In this document: positions 1-8,650 of the stretch, piece after piece
Numbering within the stretch: the stretch's first letter is position 1
Layout: each line of letters opens with the position of its first letter
Source of the DNA: CAVIQK01 sp963644945
GTDB taxonomy: Bacteria > Bacillota > Clostridia > Christensenellales > DTU072
Assembly: GCA_963644945.1 (NCBI GenBank)
Contig: CAVIQK010000015.1
Span: forward strand, 1 to 17,415
Reading direction: 5' to 3'
Length of the DNA stretch: 17,415 nucleotides
The notes under the pieces: generated by a model
Seen by the model: the letters and a program-made list of their open reading frames with translations, nothing else
Databases searched by the model: none
Told to the model about the DNA's origin: nothing
Made by a program: the position numbers and the translations under genes

Positions 1-1125
<1,125 letters not shown>

Positions 1126-1373
1126 GAATTTTTATACTCGTTTTTTCTCTTTTCTTTTACTTTCTCGCCGACCCCTCTGGCTTGCGCCTCCGAAGCCGGC
1201 CTCGATTGTTCAAGCTTAGTTCTTCCATTATGTCAAAGATCTTTTTCCTATGCCTTATCGGCTGGAATCGCGGTTATCAGGAATCTTGCTTCATAATAAC
1301 CAATCTATATAAAGAATGATGTATAGCAAATACTCGCGGAACGAGATTTTCGCTTGTCGATAAAGTCGCTCCA
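1126..1373 (-). other. 16S-23S internal transcribed spacer without tRNA genes
   Basis: This roughly 248-nt spacer holds no tRNA-Ile or tRNA-Ala cloverleaf on either strand. A boxA-like antitermination element (minus strand GATCTTTGACA) lies at about 1230-1241. A GC-rich hairpin sits at 1167-1200, with the outer stem GCCG/CGGC and an inner stem GCTT/AAGC. It is followed on the minus strand by a purine-rich stretch leading into 23S. These are probably antitermination and processing signals. The assignments rest on motif resemblance and position only. Confidence 0.8.
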
Positions 1374-2888
<1,515 letters not shown>

Positions 2889-2948
2889 AATTATGGCTAA
2901 AAACATATTACTGGTGTAATAGTTTCTAAGCTCAAGTAAATTAACGTT

Positions 2949-2964
2949 GCACTCAAATGAGTGC
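2949..2964 (-). promoter_or_regulatory. Leader hairpin upstream of 16S
   Basis: A 7-bp stem (GCACTCA/TGAGTGC) with a two-base spacer lies between the boxA-like element and the mature 16S 5' end. It may be an rRNA processing or leader-folding element. No U-run follows it, so it is not a terminator. Confidence 0.5.
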
Positions 2965-2993
2965 GGTTTAATCTTATCTTGCTAAAACCTGTC

Positions 2994-3036
2994 TGTTCAG
3001 TTTTCAAGGTACACGCCATCGCTTTTTGGCGATAGC
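2994..3036 (-). promoter_or_regulatory. boxB-boxA-like antitermination elements of the rRNA leader
   Basis: On the minus strand an 8-bp hairpin (GCTATCGC/GCGATGGC, loop of six, 3015-3036) is followed directly by CCTTGAAAACTGAACA (2994-3009). That sequence resembles the boxA-type element of Firmicutes rRNA leaders. The boxB-then-boxA order matches the arrangement that recruits Nus factors. Identity rests on order and resemblance. Confidence 0.55.
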
Positions 3037-3042
3037 TTTTAT

Positions 3043-3071
3043 ATAGTACAACAACTTATTTTCGTTGTCAA
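3043..3071 (-). promoter_or_regulatory. rRNA operon promoter, proximal (with UP-like A-tracts)
   Basis: The minus strand carries TTGACA (3066-3071), a 17-bp spacer and TACTAT (3043-3048). Start is predicted near 3036, just before the boxB-like hairpin. Immediately upstream (3072-3115) are phased A and T runs typical of an UP element that binds the RNA polymerase alpha subunit. The -35 is a full consensus match and the spacing is ideal. Confidence 0.82.
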
Positions 3072-3317
3072 CGATTTTTTTGAAAAAATTTAATTTTTTT
3101 TCGAAGATTTTTTTCGACTCAAAATCTGCCAAAAATTTGACTTTTCGGCGTCTTCCGGAATCTGCATCGAACGTATTCGACTAAAAACTCTAACCGTTGT
3201 GACGAACAATAAATTGTACACCATATCTTGTGTAATCAATCATATAATTTATTATTCATACATAAATTAAATGCTTTTTGAAAGATCACGCACGCCTTTT
3301 TTCAACGTGCAAATGCA

Positions 3318-3346
3318 ATATTACAGTCTTTTATTATCTTTGTCAA
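3318..3346 (-). promoter_or_regulatory. rRNA operon promoter, distal candidate
   Basis: A second consensus promoter on the minus strand: TTGACA (3341-3346), 17-bp spacer, TAATAT (3318-3323). Start is predicted near 3311. The first transcribed bases can form a small hairpin (GCACG/CGTGC, 3290-3310). Tandem P1/P2 promoters are usual for rRNA operons. A short non-coding transcript is the alternative explanation. Confidence 0.65.
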
Positions 3347-3403
3347 AACTTTTTTATAAATATATAACAGTAAAAAATAAGTAAATAATTACAATATATA
3401 ATT

Positions 3404-4015
3404 TTACTCAAATTTCTCGTTTTTATAAAAATATTCTCTGTCCTTTTCGCCTATTTCTCTTATTATTTTTGCAGGCACTCCCGCCACCACTACGTTTTCG
3501 GGAACGTCCTTGTTGACGACGGCTCCCGCTCCTACTACCGATCCCGATCCGATCGACACTCCGGGGAGAACGATAACATTTGCACAAAGCCAAACATCGT
3601 CGCCTATTTTTACGTCTTTGTTGAATTGCATTCCGCCTTGTCTTTTCTCGGGTGCCACAGGGTGCGATGCCGTAACTATCGTAACATTAGGTCCGAACAT
3701 GCAGTTGTTGCCGATTTTGATTTCACCGTCATCGACAAGTGTCAAATTGAAGTTCGCATAGAAATTGTCGCCGACACTCACATGACGACCGCCGAAGTTG
3801 GCATAAAACGGAGGTTCGACATAAGCATTGTTTCCGCACTCCGCAAAAATCTTCTTCAAGAGTTTTGGTCTTCTCCATGCAAAAAGTCCGCATGTGCGGT
3901 TGTACCGTTTGACTCGAAGTTTATATATTTCTTGTTTTGCCATTATCTCTTTTACGCTAGGATCGTAAACCTTGCCCTCTTTCATCAGCAAAAGATTTTT
4001 TTCTTTATCTGTCAT
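3404..4015 (-). CDS. maa: Maltose/galactoside-type sugar O-acetyltransferase
   Basis: This 203-residue protein of the LacA/Maa/NodL family probably transfers acetyl from acetyl-CoA to a sugar hydroxyl in the cytoplasm. The N-terminal Mac domain (about residues 1-55) is followed by left-handed beta-helix hexapeptide repeats from about residue 65 to 185 (for example IGNNCMFGPNVTI, IGDDVWLCANVIVLPGVSIG). The family catalytic histidine is visible as H118 in TASHPV. Its length is normal for the family. The start is supported by an AGGAGA Shine-Dalgarno 8 nt upstream and by the promoter at 4043-4071. It reads toward the rRNA operon with no terminator between. The actual sugar cannot be told from sequence, so the symbol marks the family only. 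Confidence 0.9.
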   Translation of the reverse strand: MTDKEKNLLLMKEGKVYDPSVKEIMAKQEIYKLRVKRYNRTCGLFAWRRPKLLKKIFAECGNNAYVEPPFYANFGGRHVSVGDNFYANFNLTLVDDGEIKIGNNCMFGPNVTIVTASHPVAPEKRQGGMQFNKDVKIGDDVWLCANVIVLPGVSIGSGSVVGAGAVVNKDVPENVVVAGVPAKIIREIGEKDREYFYKNEKFE

Positions 4016-4042
4016 GTGAATCTCCTAAAAATGTTTGTGATT

Positions 4043-4071
4043 ATTCTATCATCATACTTTTTGGTTGTCAA
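4043..4071 (-). promoter_or_regulatory. Promoter of the O-acetyltransferase gene
   Basis: The minus strand shows TTGACA (4066-4071), a 17-bp spacer and TAGAAT (4043-4048). The start is predicted near 4036, giving a 20-nt leader that contains AGGAGA. The sigma70-type match is near-consensus. Confidence 0.8.
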
Positions 4072-4083
4072 TGCCTCTTACCT

Positions 4084-4129
4084 TATATATACGCACGCAT
4101 GCACGCACGCACACGCACACGCACGTGCG
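4084..4129. repeat. Perfect alternating purine-pyrimidine tract (CA/CG-rich)
   Basis: Forty-six consecutive bases alternate pyrimidine and purine without a break. They begin as TATATATA, continue as GCAC/ACGC-type units and end in GCACGTGCG. It lies between the divergent promoters of the acetyltransferase and tRNA-Arg genes. Such tracts can flip to Z-DNA under negative supercoiling and are prone to slippage. Any function is inference. Confidence 0.9.
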
Positions 4130-4151
4130 AGAAATAAAAAACTTTATTTTG

Positions 4152-4180
4152 TTGCAAAATTCTCCGACACATTTTATACT
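4152..4180 (+). promoter_or_regulatory. Promoter of tRNA-Arg
   Basis: TTGCAA (4152-4157), a 17-bp spacer and TATACT (4175-4180) predict a start near 4187, three bases before the mature tRNA 5' end. Confidence 0.8.
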
Positions 4181-4189
4181 TGTAATAAT

Positions 4190-4266
4190 CTACCTGTAGC
4201 TCAGTTGGATAGAGCGTGAGACTCCGACTCTCAAGGTCGCTGGTTCGACTCCAGTCAGGTAGACCA
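4190..4266 (+). tRNA. tRNA-Arg (anticodon CCG)
   Basis: A complete 77-nt cloverleaf. The acceptor stem is CTACCTG/CAGGTAG, followed by discriminator A and an encoded CCA. The D stem is GCTC/GAGC. The anticodon stem is TGAGA/TCTCA with loop CTCCGAC, so the anticodon is CCG (reads CGG). The T arm is GCTGG/CCAGT with loop TTCGACT. All stems pair, with one G-U pair in the T stem. It has its own promoter just upstream and a weak hairpin just downstream. Confidence 0.96.
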
Positions 4267-4267
4267 A

Positions 4268-4302
4268 AAAGTGTCGCAACGTTTTGACGGCACTTTCATT
4301 TT
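4268..4302 (+). terminator. Weak terminator-like hairpin after tRNA-Arg
   Basis: A 9-bp stem (AAAGTGTCG/CGGCACTTT, one G-T pair) has an 11-nt loop and is followed by CATTTT. The short U-run makes it an inefficient terminator, so read-through into the deacylase gene is possible. Confidence 0.5.
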
Positions 4303-4319
4303 ATAAAGTGGGTTTTAGT

Positions 4320-4799
4320 ATGAAAGAAAAAGAAATCAAAACCAATGCGATAAGGTACATGACACAAAAAAATCTATCCTTTTCGGTCCATCAACTGGAC
4401 ACCCCCGAAGCAATAAGCGGTGTAGAGGTCGCAAAACTGTTGCAAGTGCCTTGCGATATAGTTTTCAAAACCCTTGTTACGATAGGAAAATCCGGCACTC
4501 ATTACGTTTTCATGATACCTGCCGAAAAAGAACTTGACCTTAGAAAAGCAAGCCTTGCCGTCGGAGAAAAGAACGTCGAAATGATCAAATCAAAAGATCT
4601 TCTTCCGTTGACCGGTTATGTGCATGGCGGTTGTTCGCCCGTAGGCATGAAAAAATTGTTGCCTACCGTAGTGGAAAAAAGTGCCGAAAACCTCGAAAAA
4701 TTCTTTTTCAGCGGAGGAAAGATCGGTGTTCAAATCGAAACGACTCCAAATGAACTCAAAAAAATCATACCTTTTTCGTATGCCGATCTAACCAAATAA
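4320..4799 (+). CDS. ybaK: Cys-tRNA(Pro)/aminoacyl-tRNA deacylase, YbaK/EbsC family
   Basis: This 159-residue cytoplasmic enzyme of the YbaK editing-domain family hydrolyses wrongly charged tRNA, typically Cys-tRNA(Pro). Visible family hallmarks are the KTNAIRY opening, the VFKTLVT motif with the conserved lysine (K50), KASLAVGEK, LLPLTGYVHGGCSPVGMKK near residues 100-118 and a closing GGKIGVQIE segment. The length is normal. I chose ATG 4320 because homology begins right after it. An upstream in-frame TTG (4284) would add 12 residues unlike the family and lies inside the hairpin after the tRNA. No good Shine-Dalgarno is seen. It may be read from the tRNA-Arg promoter or from a weak TATAAA (4302-4307). 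Confidence 0.92.
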   Translation: MKEKEIKTNAIRYMTQKNLSFSVHQLDTPEAISGVEVAKLLQVPCDIVFKTLVTIGKSGTHYVFMIPAEKELDLRKASLAVGEKNVEMIKSKDLLPLTGYVHGGCSPVGMKKLLPTVVEKSAENLEKFFFSGGKIGVQIETTPNELKKIIPFSYADLTK

Positions 4800-4811
4800 T
4801 CACTTCCCGTA

Positions 4812-4840
4812 TTGAAAACGCCCCCGATTCGTTGTATAAT
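4812..4840 (+). promoter_or_regulatory. Promoter of the nitroreductase gene
   Basis: TTGAAA (4812-4817), a 17-bp spacer and a perfect TATAAT (4835-4840). The start is predicted near 4847, leaving a 22-nt leader with a GGAGG ribosome-binding site. Confidence 0.85.
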
Positions 4841-4868
4841 ATTTATATAAAAGATTTTGGAGGACATT

Positions 4869-5393
4869 ATGGGTTCTATACTTGAATGCATCAAATCAAG
4901 ACGTAGTATTCGCAATTTCAGACCCGACGACGTACCGCAAGATTTAATCGACAAAGTCGTAACCGCAGGGCTTTATGCTCCCAGTGCGATGGGACGGCAA
5001 TCGTGTATCGTTGTCGAAATATTAAATAAAGAGGTACGTGACCAAATTTCTCGTCTAAATTCTTCGATAATCGGCAGAGAAAATACCGATCCGTTTTACG
5101 GCGCACCCGTTATTTTGACGGTTTTTGGACCAAAAGATTTTCCTCCGTACATTTATGACGGCAGTCTAATTATGCAAAACATGATGCTCGAAGCCCACGA
5201 ACTAGGACTCGGGACGTGTTGGATCCATAGGGCAAAAGAAGAATTCGAAACCGACGAAGGCAGAGAACTGATGAAGGCTTGGGGCATAAAAGAAAATTTT
5301 GAAGGCATAGGTCATCTAGCACTAGGTTTTATCGACGGCACGACTCCGCCTTGTCACCCGAGAAAAGACGGACGGGTAATCGTCATAAAATAA
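4869..5393 (+). CDS. Nitroreductase family protein (FMN-dependent NAD(P)H oxidoreductase)
   Basis: This 174-residue cytoplasmic flavoenzyme is of the short nitroreductase type. FMN-binding hallmarks are the N-terminal RRSIRNF (residues 11-17) and APSAMGRQ (about 37-44). A GLGTCWI segment near residue 120 and a C-terminal GHLALGF follow. Family members reduce nitro compounds, quinones or related acceptors, and the substrate cannot be deduced here. Start is ATG 4869, preceded by a strong GGAGG at 4859-4863. An in-frame TTG at 4857 overlaps that ribosome site and is rejected. It has its own promoter and ends in a strong bidirectional terminator, so it is probably monocistronic. Confidence 0.92.
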   Translation: MGSILECIKSRRSIRNFRPDDVPQDLIDKVVTAGLYAPSAMGRQSCIVVEILNKEVRDQISRLNSSIIGRENTDPFYGAPVILTVFGPKDFPPYIYDGSLIMQNMMLEAHELGLGTCWIHRAKEEFETDEGRELMKAWGIKENFEGIGHLALGFIDGTTPPCHPRKDGRVIVIK

Positions 5394-5414
5394 TTCGAAT
5401 TTTATTTTCGTAAT

Positions 5415-5453
5415 AAAAAAGCATATTCCGTATTAGAATATGCTTTTATTTTT
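5415..5453. terminator. Bidirectional intrinsic terminator
   Basis: A perfect 8-bp stem (GCATATTC/GAATATGC, 5421-5443) is extended by A/T pairs, has a 7-nt loop, and carries an A-run on its left and a T-run on its right. It therefore works as a terminator on both strands, between the convergent nitroreductase and PII-like genes. Confidence 0.88.
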
Positions 5454-5475
5454 AATATAGAATTCGTGTGTTTAA

Positions 5476-6144
5476 TTAAAAGTTGCTTATACCCGCAACC
5501 GAATCTACCGGCAAGCAGTAAATTATTCCGTGAGCGGGAGTATTGACTCCGGCTTTTTCCATGATCGCTTTGATTATGTCGTCTCTTTTTTCTCTCGATG
5601 CGACGATGTGGACCATATCTTTTTCTTCCGAAATGCTTACTCCGAAGAATTTGGCGACTTCCGTCCCCGTACCATGCGCATGAATAACGCTTCCGCCCGT
5701 TGCTCCGCCGGATTTTGCGGCATCCATAACCAATTCGGTGTTGCCTTTATCGACAATAGTAATAATCAAAACATTTTTAGACAGTTCCATTTCTGTATCC
5801 TCCTTGTTTTCGGAGACCGCATCTCCGATAAAATGGCGTTTGCTTGATGCTCCGCCTATGCAATCTACCGGTATGAACAACGCAATACCGTTGCCGACAC
5901 CCTCGATATTGAATTTTTTTCTGAGGGCGGTTTTTATTTCTTCTTGTTTTTCGCCAAGAATCAATGTTTCGAACATGACTTTATCTCTTCTTGCCAGTCC
6001 GAAAAGATCAAGAGTTGTTTGGGATGCCGTACCTTCTCCGAATTTTTCAATGACGTTTTGGACGCCTATCGATTTGAAAAAGTCTAAATATTCTTCGACA
6101 TAGTCCCTATCGGTAATAACTATCAAATATTTATAACCTGTCAT
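5476..6144 (-). CDS. Tandem PII-like regulatory protein paired with DUF1538 transporter
   Basis: This 222-residue protein consists of two PII-like (GlnB fold) domains, about residues 1-100 and 122-222. Each ends in a matching motif (IPVDCIGGA at 91-99, LPVDSVAGI at 211-219), an offset of 120 residues that shows internal duplication. The classical PII T-loop with its uridylylated tyrosine (RGYxVDF-type) is not visible in either half, so it is a PII-like relative rather than GlnB/GlnK. PII-like proteins bind small effectors, often nucleotides, and control membrane transporters. Here the partner is surely the DUF1538 gene 8 nt upstream. The start is supported by GGAGAG, which overlaps the stop codon of that gene. 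The effector is unknown. Confidence 0.85.
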   Translation of the reverse strand: MTGYKYLIVITDRDYVEEYLDFFKSIGVQNVIEKFGEGTASQTTLDLFGLARRDKVMFETLILGEKQEEIKTALRKKFNIEGVGNGIALFIPVDCIGGASSKRHFIGDAVSENKEDTEMELSKNVLIITIVDKGNTELVMDAAKSGGATGGSVIHAHGTGTEVAKFFGVSISEEKDMVHIVASREKRDDIIKAIMEKAGVNTPAHGIIYCLPVDSVAGISNF

Positions 6145-6152
6145 AATCTCTC

Positions 6153-7754
6153 CTATCCGATAATTTCTTCGGATTCTTCATTGCCTTTTTCGGGCAAAGT
6201 TTCTCCGTTTTCGACTATTGTTTCTTCGGTTTCGACCTTCGTGGTCTTATGTTTAGTGAGTTTATCGAGTTTAATCTTATATACAAGACCTAGAATTTGA
6301 ATTGCTACAAGCGGTGTCATCGCTACCATTGCGACCACGCCGAATCCTTCTCTTGCTATATCTCCGCCAACCGACGAACATACTCCAAGTGCGAACGGGA
6401 GAATAAATCCCGTAGCCATTGCACCCGAAGCGACTCCGCCCGAATCGAACGCAACTGCCGTAAATATATCGGGGACGAAGAACATAAGGACAAGCGCAAT
6501 AAGATAAAACGGCACCAAAAACCACAATATATCTATATGTAGCAAGATGCGGAGCATCGATAGTCCGACAGATACCGCCACGCCTATCATCAAACTGATG
6601 CTTAGTGCTTTTTTGGGGATACCGCCCGAAGTTATTTCATAGACTTGTTTTGTCAAAACGTGTACGGCAGGTTCCGCCGCCACGACAAAGAATCCGAGTA
6701 TCATGCCGATAGGTACGGCTATCCAATTATATTCGAGCATACCTATGAGTTTTCCGATGTAATTGCCTACCGGTAAGAATCCTTCGTTGACTCCGAGAAG
6801 GAAAATCACCAAGCCTAAATACGTATAAAGCACGCCGATAGAAATTCTGCCGTTTTGTCTTTTCGAAAGTTTTGAACCGAAGATTTGGAAAAGCACAAAA
6901 AAGACGATTATCGGAATAAATGCAATTCCTACTTCTCCCAGATATTTCGGTACGGCTTTCACATACGTCAAAAATAGGTCTTGCGAGGTGCCACCCGCTA
7001 CCAAATCGTATTCGGGGATTTCTATTTTGTCGGGACTAAATATAAGTCCTAATATCATAACCGAAAGTATAGGTCCGACAGAACAAAGTGCCGTCAAACC
7101 GAAGGAGTCGTCTTTGGCGTGTTGGTCGTTTCTCGACATTGCGATACCTGTACCGATTGCGATTATAAAAGGTACGCTCATAGGTCCGGTAGTCACTCCG
7201 CCCGCATCGAAAGACAAAGGAAGAAATGCTTTCGGCACAAAAAATGCCATCACGAAAATGACGAGATAGAAGAAAAGCAAAAGATATTTGAGTTTTATTT
7301 TGAAAATAATTCTAAGAAATGCGACTACCAAAAAGAGTCCGACTCCAACTCCTACCGAAATAATAAGCAACCATTTGTTGATAGTAGATGAAAGTTGTTC
7401 GGCAAGTACGGTAAGATCGGGTTCGGCTATCGTAATCAGCACACCTATTACAAAAAATATAGGAATAATGATCCACATTTTTTTAGTTTTGATGGTGGAG
7501 TTTCCTACATATTCGCCTATCGGTGTCATTGCGACGTCGGCACCCAAAGAAAATAGTCCCGTTCCGAATATTACGAGTGTCGATCCGAAAATAAACGATG
7601 CAAGCATCTCGGAATCTATCGGAGCAATGGAAAACGAAAGTACGAGTACTATCAAAGAAATCGGCAAAACCGAAGTCAAAGACTCTTTGACTTTCTCAAG
7701 AATAACAGATTTGTCGCCCCTAAATAGACTTGTAAGTCCGCCTATTTTTTTCAT
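6153..7754 (-). CDS. Tandem DUF1538 integral membrane protein, putative cation antiporter
   Basis: This 533-residue polytopic membrane protein has many hydrophobic segments and two DUF1538 halves. Matching landmarks recur about 250 residues apart: GADVAMTPIGEYVG (71-84) with GVNEGFLPVGNYIG (321-334), an AEP at about 110 and 360, and FDAGGVTTGPM (182) with FDSGGVASGAM (436). The last 35 or so residues are acidic and probably cytoplasmic. To my recollection, a two-gene DUF1538 pair from a halophile has been reported to act as a Na+(K+)/H+ antiporter, so ion/proton exchange is the best guess. The substrate is unproven here. The start has GGAG 5 nt upstream and the promoter at 7786-7814. It is co-transcribed with the PII-like gene. 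Confidence 0.87.
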   Translation of the reverse strand: MKKIGGLTSLFRGDKSVILEKVKESLTSVLPISLIVLVLSFSIAPIDSEMLASFIFGSTLVIFGTGLFSLGADVAMTPIGEYVGNSTIKTKKMWIIIPIFFVIGVLITIAEPDLTVLAEQLSSTINKWLLIISVGVGVGLFLVVAFLRIIFKIKLKYLLLFFYLVIFVMAFFVPKAFLPLSFDAGGVTTGPMSVPFIIAIGTGIAMSRNDQHAKDDSFGLTALCSVGPILSVMILGLIFSPDKIEIPEYDLVAGGTSQDLFLTYVKAVPKYLGEVGIAFIPIIVFFVLFQIFGSKLSKRQNGRISIGVLYTYLGLVIFLLGVNEGFLPVGNYIGKLIGMLEYNWIAVPIGMILGFFVVAAEPAVHVLTKQVYEITSGGIPKKALSISLMIGVAVSVGLSMLRILLHIDILWFLVPFYLIALVLMFFVPDIFTAVAFDSGGVASGAMATGFILPFALGVCSSVGGDIAREGFGVVAMVAMTPLVAIQILGLVYKIKLDKLTKHKTTKVETEETIVENGETLPEKGNEESEEIIG

Positions 7755-7780
7755 TTTTTCTCCGTACTATATTAGAATTA

Positions 7781-7798
7781 TTTATATTGTAATATAAA
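7781..7798. promoter_or_regulatory. Perfect palindrome over the DUF1538 promoter -10 (operator candidate)
   Basis: TTTATATT-GT-AATATAAA is an exact 8-2-8 inverted repeat that contains the -10 hexamer of the DUF1538/PII operon. This placement suits a repressor. Its A/T richness means chance cannot be excluded. Confidence 0.5.
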
Positions 7799-7814
7799 AT
7801 CGCAAAACTGTAAA
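7786..7814 (-). promoter_or_regulatory. Promoter of the DUF1538-PII operon
   Basis: The minus strand has TTTACA (7809-7814), a 17-bp spacer and TACAAT (7786-7791). The start is near 7779 and the leader about 25 nt, containing GGAG. No terminator separates it from pnuC upstream, so read-through from pnuC is also possible. Confidence 0.75.
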
Positions 7815-7830
7815 GTCTAAATATATCGCA

Positions 7831-8559
7831 TTATTCCGCTACTATATCTTGCTTGTCTTCTTCCGCTACCTTCTCTTCTTTTGACTGTAATTTTCTTAGT
7901 CTCAACCAGTTGAAAAACGAATAGACATCGTTTAATAAAAATACGTAAAAACACATAAGTGTCGGAAGATAACTTAGGTCTTCGACAACCGACATTGTCC
8001 ACAAAACTATCAAGACAATATCGTTGAGAGCATACGCCACCGCAAAGTATGGAGAACGTAAAAATGTAAGGACGGAAGCGAGAAAAGACGTCGCTACCGA
8101 AATAGTAGATACGATTAAGTTTTTCGTGTTTAGGGCTTCCAAAATAAAGTAAAAGGCAACCGTAACTGCCAGTGTTAGCAACAAAACGATGACTATGACG
8201 GTAGGAGTAATCTTCCTGATTTTGACTTCTCTTTTGGTTTTGTCTTTGGTATTTTTTATCCAAATAATTGCAGATATTACACCACTCGGAAGGCTCATTC
8301 CAAGGTATGTAATCATCTCTCCGTAATAGTGTTCGCTAAAAGATACAATCGCATAAAGTATGGCAAATGCCACCATAAAAAACTGCCCGATAAAATCGCC
8401 TTTTGCATTTAGGATCAATGCCGTAGCGCCTATTAGAGATGCGGCAAGACTTATATAATTTTTATCTTTTCCGATAAAGAACGAAACCAAAATCGTGACG
8501 ACGGAAAGCACCCAAATAAAGATTTCTCTCTTCCTAAACGACGATAAAAATTTTTTCAT
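7831..8559 (-). CDS. pnuC: Nicotinamide riboside transporter PnuC
   Basis: This 242-residue inner-membrane protein of the PnuC family facilitates uptake of nicotinamide riboside (some relatives carry thiamine or riboflavin) for NAD salvage. It has about seven hydrophobic segments. The PnuC signature lies near the C-terminus (NDVYSFFNWLRLR, about 209-221), and an ALNAKGDFIGQFF-like loop lies near residue 50. The C-terminal 20 residues are charged. Start is ATG 8559 with GGAGGAGA at 8561-8568. No NAD-synthesis gene is adjacent, so the vitamin specificity is inferred from family prevalence. The promoter and leader are unusually elaborate (see 8561-8679). Confidence 0.88.
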   Translation of the reverse strand: MKKFLSSFRKREIFIWVLSVVTILVSFFIGKDKNYISLAASLIGATALILNAKGDFIGQFFMVAFAILYAIVSFSEHYYGEMITYLGMSLPSGVISAIIWIKNTKDKTKREVKIRKITPTVIVIVLLLTLAVTVAFYFILEALNTKNLIVSTISVATSFLASVLTFLRSPYFAVAYALNDIVLIVLWTMSVVEDLSYLPTLMCFYVFLLNDVYSFFNWLRLRKLQSKEEKVAEEDKQDIVAE

Positions 8560-8560
8560 T

Positions 8561-8644
8561 TCTCCTCCAAAAAAATAAGCGCTTTCGCTTCTTCTAAGAC
8601 CTAACGAAACGAATGCGCTACCCGGTGGCAGTTTTGTTATTTAT
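8561..8644 (-). promoter_or_regulatory. Structured pnuC leader with terminator-like hairpin next to the ribosome-binding site
   Basis: On the minus strand a long hairpin (8578-8619; 13 of 14 positions paired, arms AGCGC...UUUC and GAAG...GCGCU, 14-nt loop) is followed by a run of seven U (8569-8575) and then the pnuC Shine-Dalgarno. Just before it is a small hairpin CUGCC/GGUAG (8618-8631) whose 3' arm shares two bases with the large stem. This resembles an attenuator or riboswitch expression platform. I do not recognise a known riboswitch class, including TPP, preQ1 or the NAD+ classes as I remember them. Confidence 0.6.
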
Positions 8645-8650
8645 ATTTTC

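Larger units (their letters stand above)
2889..3403 (-). promoter_or_regulatory. rRNA operon leader and upstream control region
   Basis: This 515-bp gap has no gene on either strand. Read on the minus strand it holds an upstream promoter (3318-3346), about 190 bp of A/T-rich DNA, an A-tract UP-like element (about 3072-3115), a second promoter (3043-3071), a boxB-like hairpin (3015-3036), a boxA-like sequence (2994-3009) and a short leader hairpin (2949-2964, stem GCACTCA/TGAGTGC). A weaker -35/-10 pair (3213-3239, 15-bp spacer) lies between the two promoters. No terminator is visible after the acetyltransferase gene that ends at 3404. Confidence 0.75.

Noticed and set aside
1126..1373. tRNA-Ile or tRNA-Ala in the rRNA spacer
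   Set aside because: No acceptor, D-arm or T-arm pattern was found on either strand.
4084..4129. CRISPR array or direct-repeat cluster
   Set aside because: The units are 2-4 bp and contiguous, with no spacers. It is a low-complexity alternating tract.
3626..4219. A 197-codon plus-strand frame spanning the acetyltransferase and part of tRNA-Arg
   Set aside because: It is antisense to a gene with clear family motifs, crosses the CA/CG tract and runs into the tRNA. The predicted protein resembles nothing.
4284..4319. Upstream TTG start for the YbaK-family gene
   Set aside because: The 12 extra residues are unlike the family and fall in the hairpin after the tRNA. ATG 4320 starts the conserved N-terminus.
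8578..8631. Known riboswitch or T-box in front of pnuC
   Set aside because: I compared it from memory with TPP, preQ1, NAD+, SAM, guanidine and T-box consensus elements and saw no convincing match, so I name no class.
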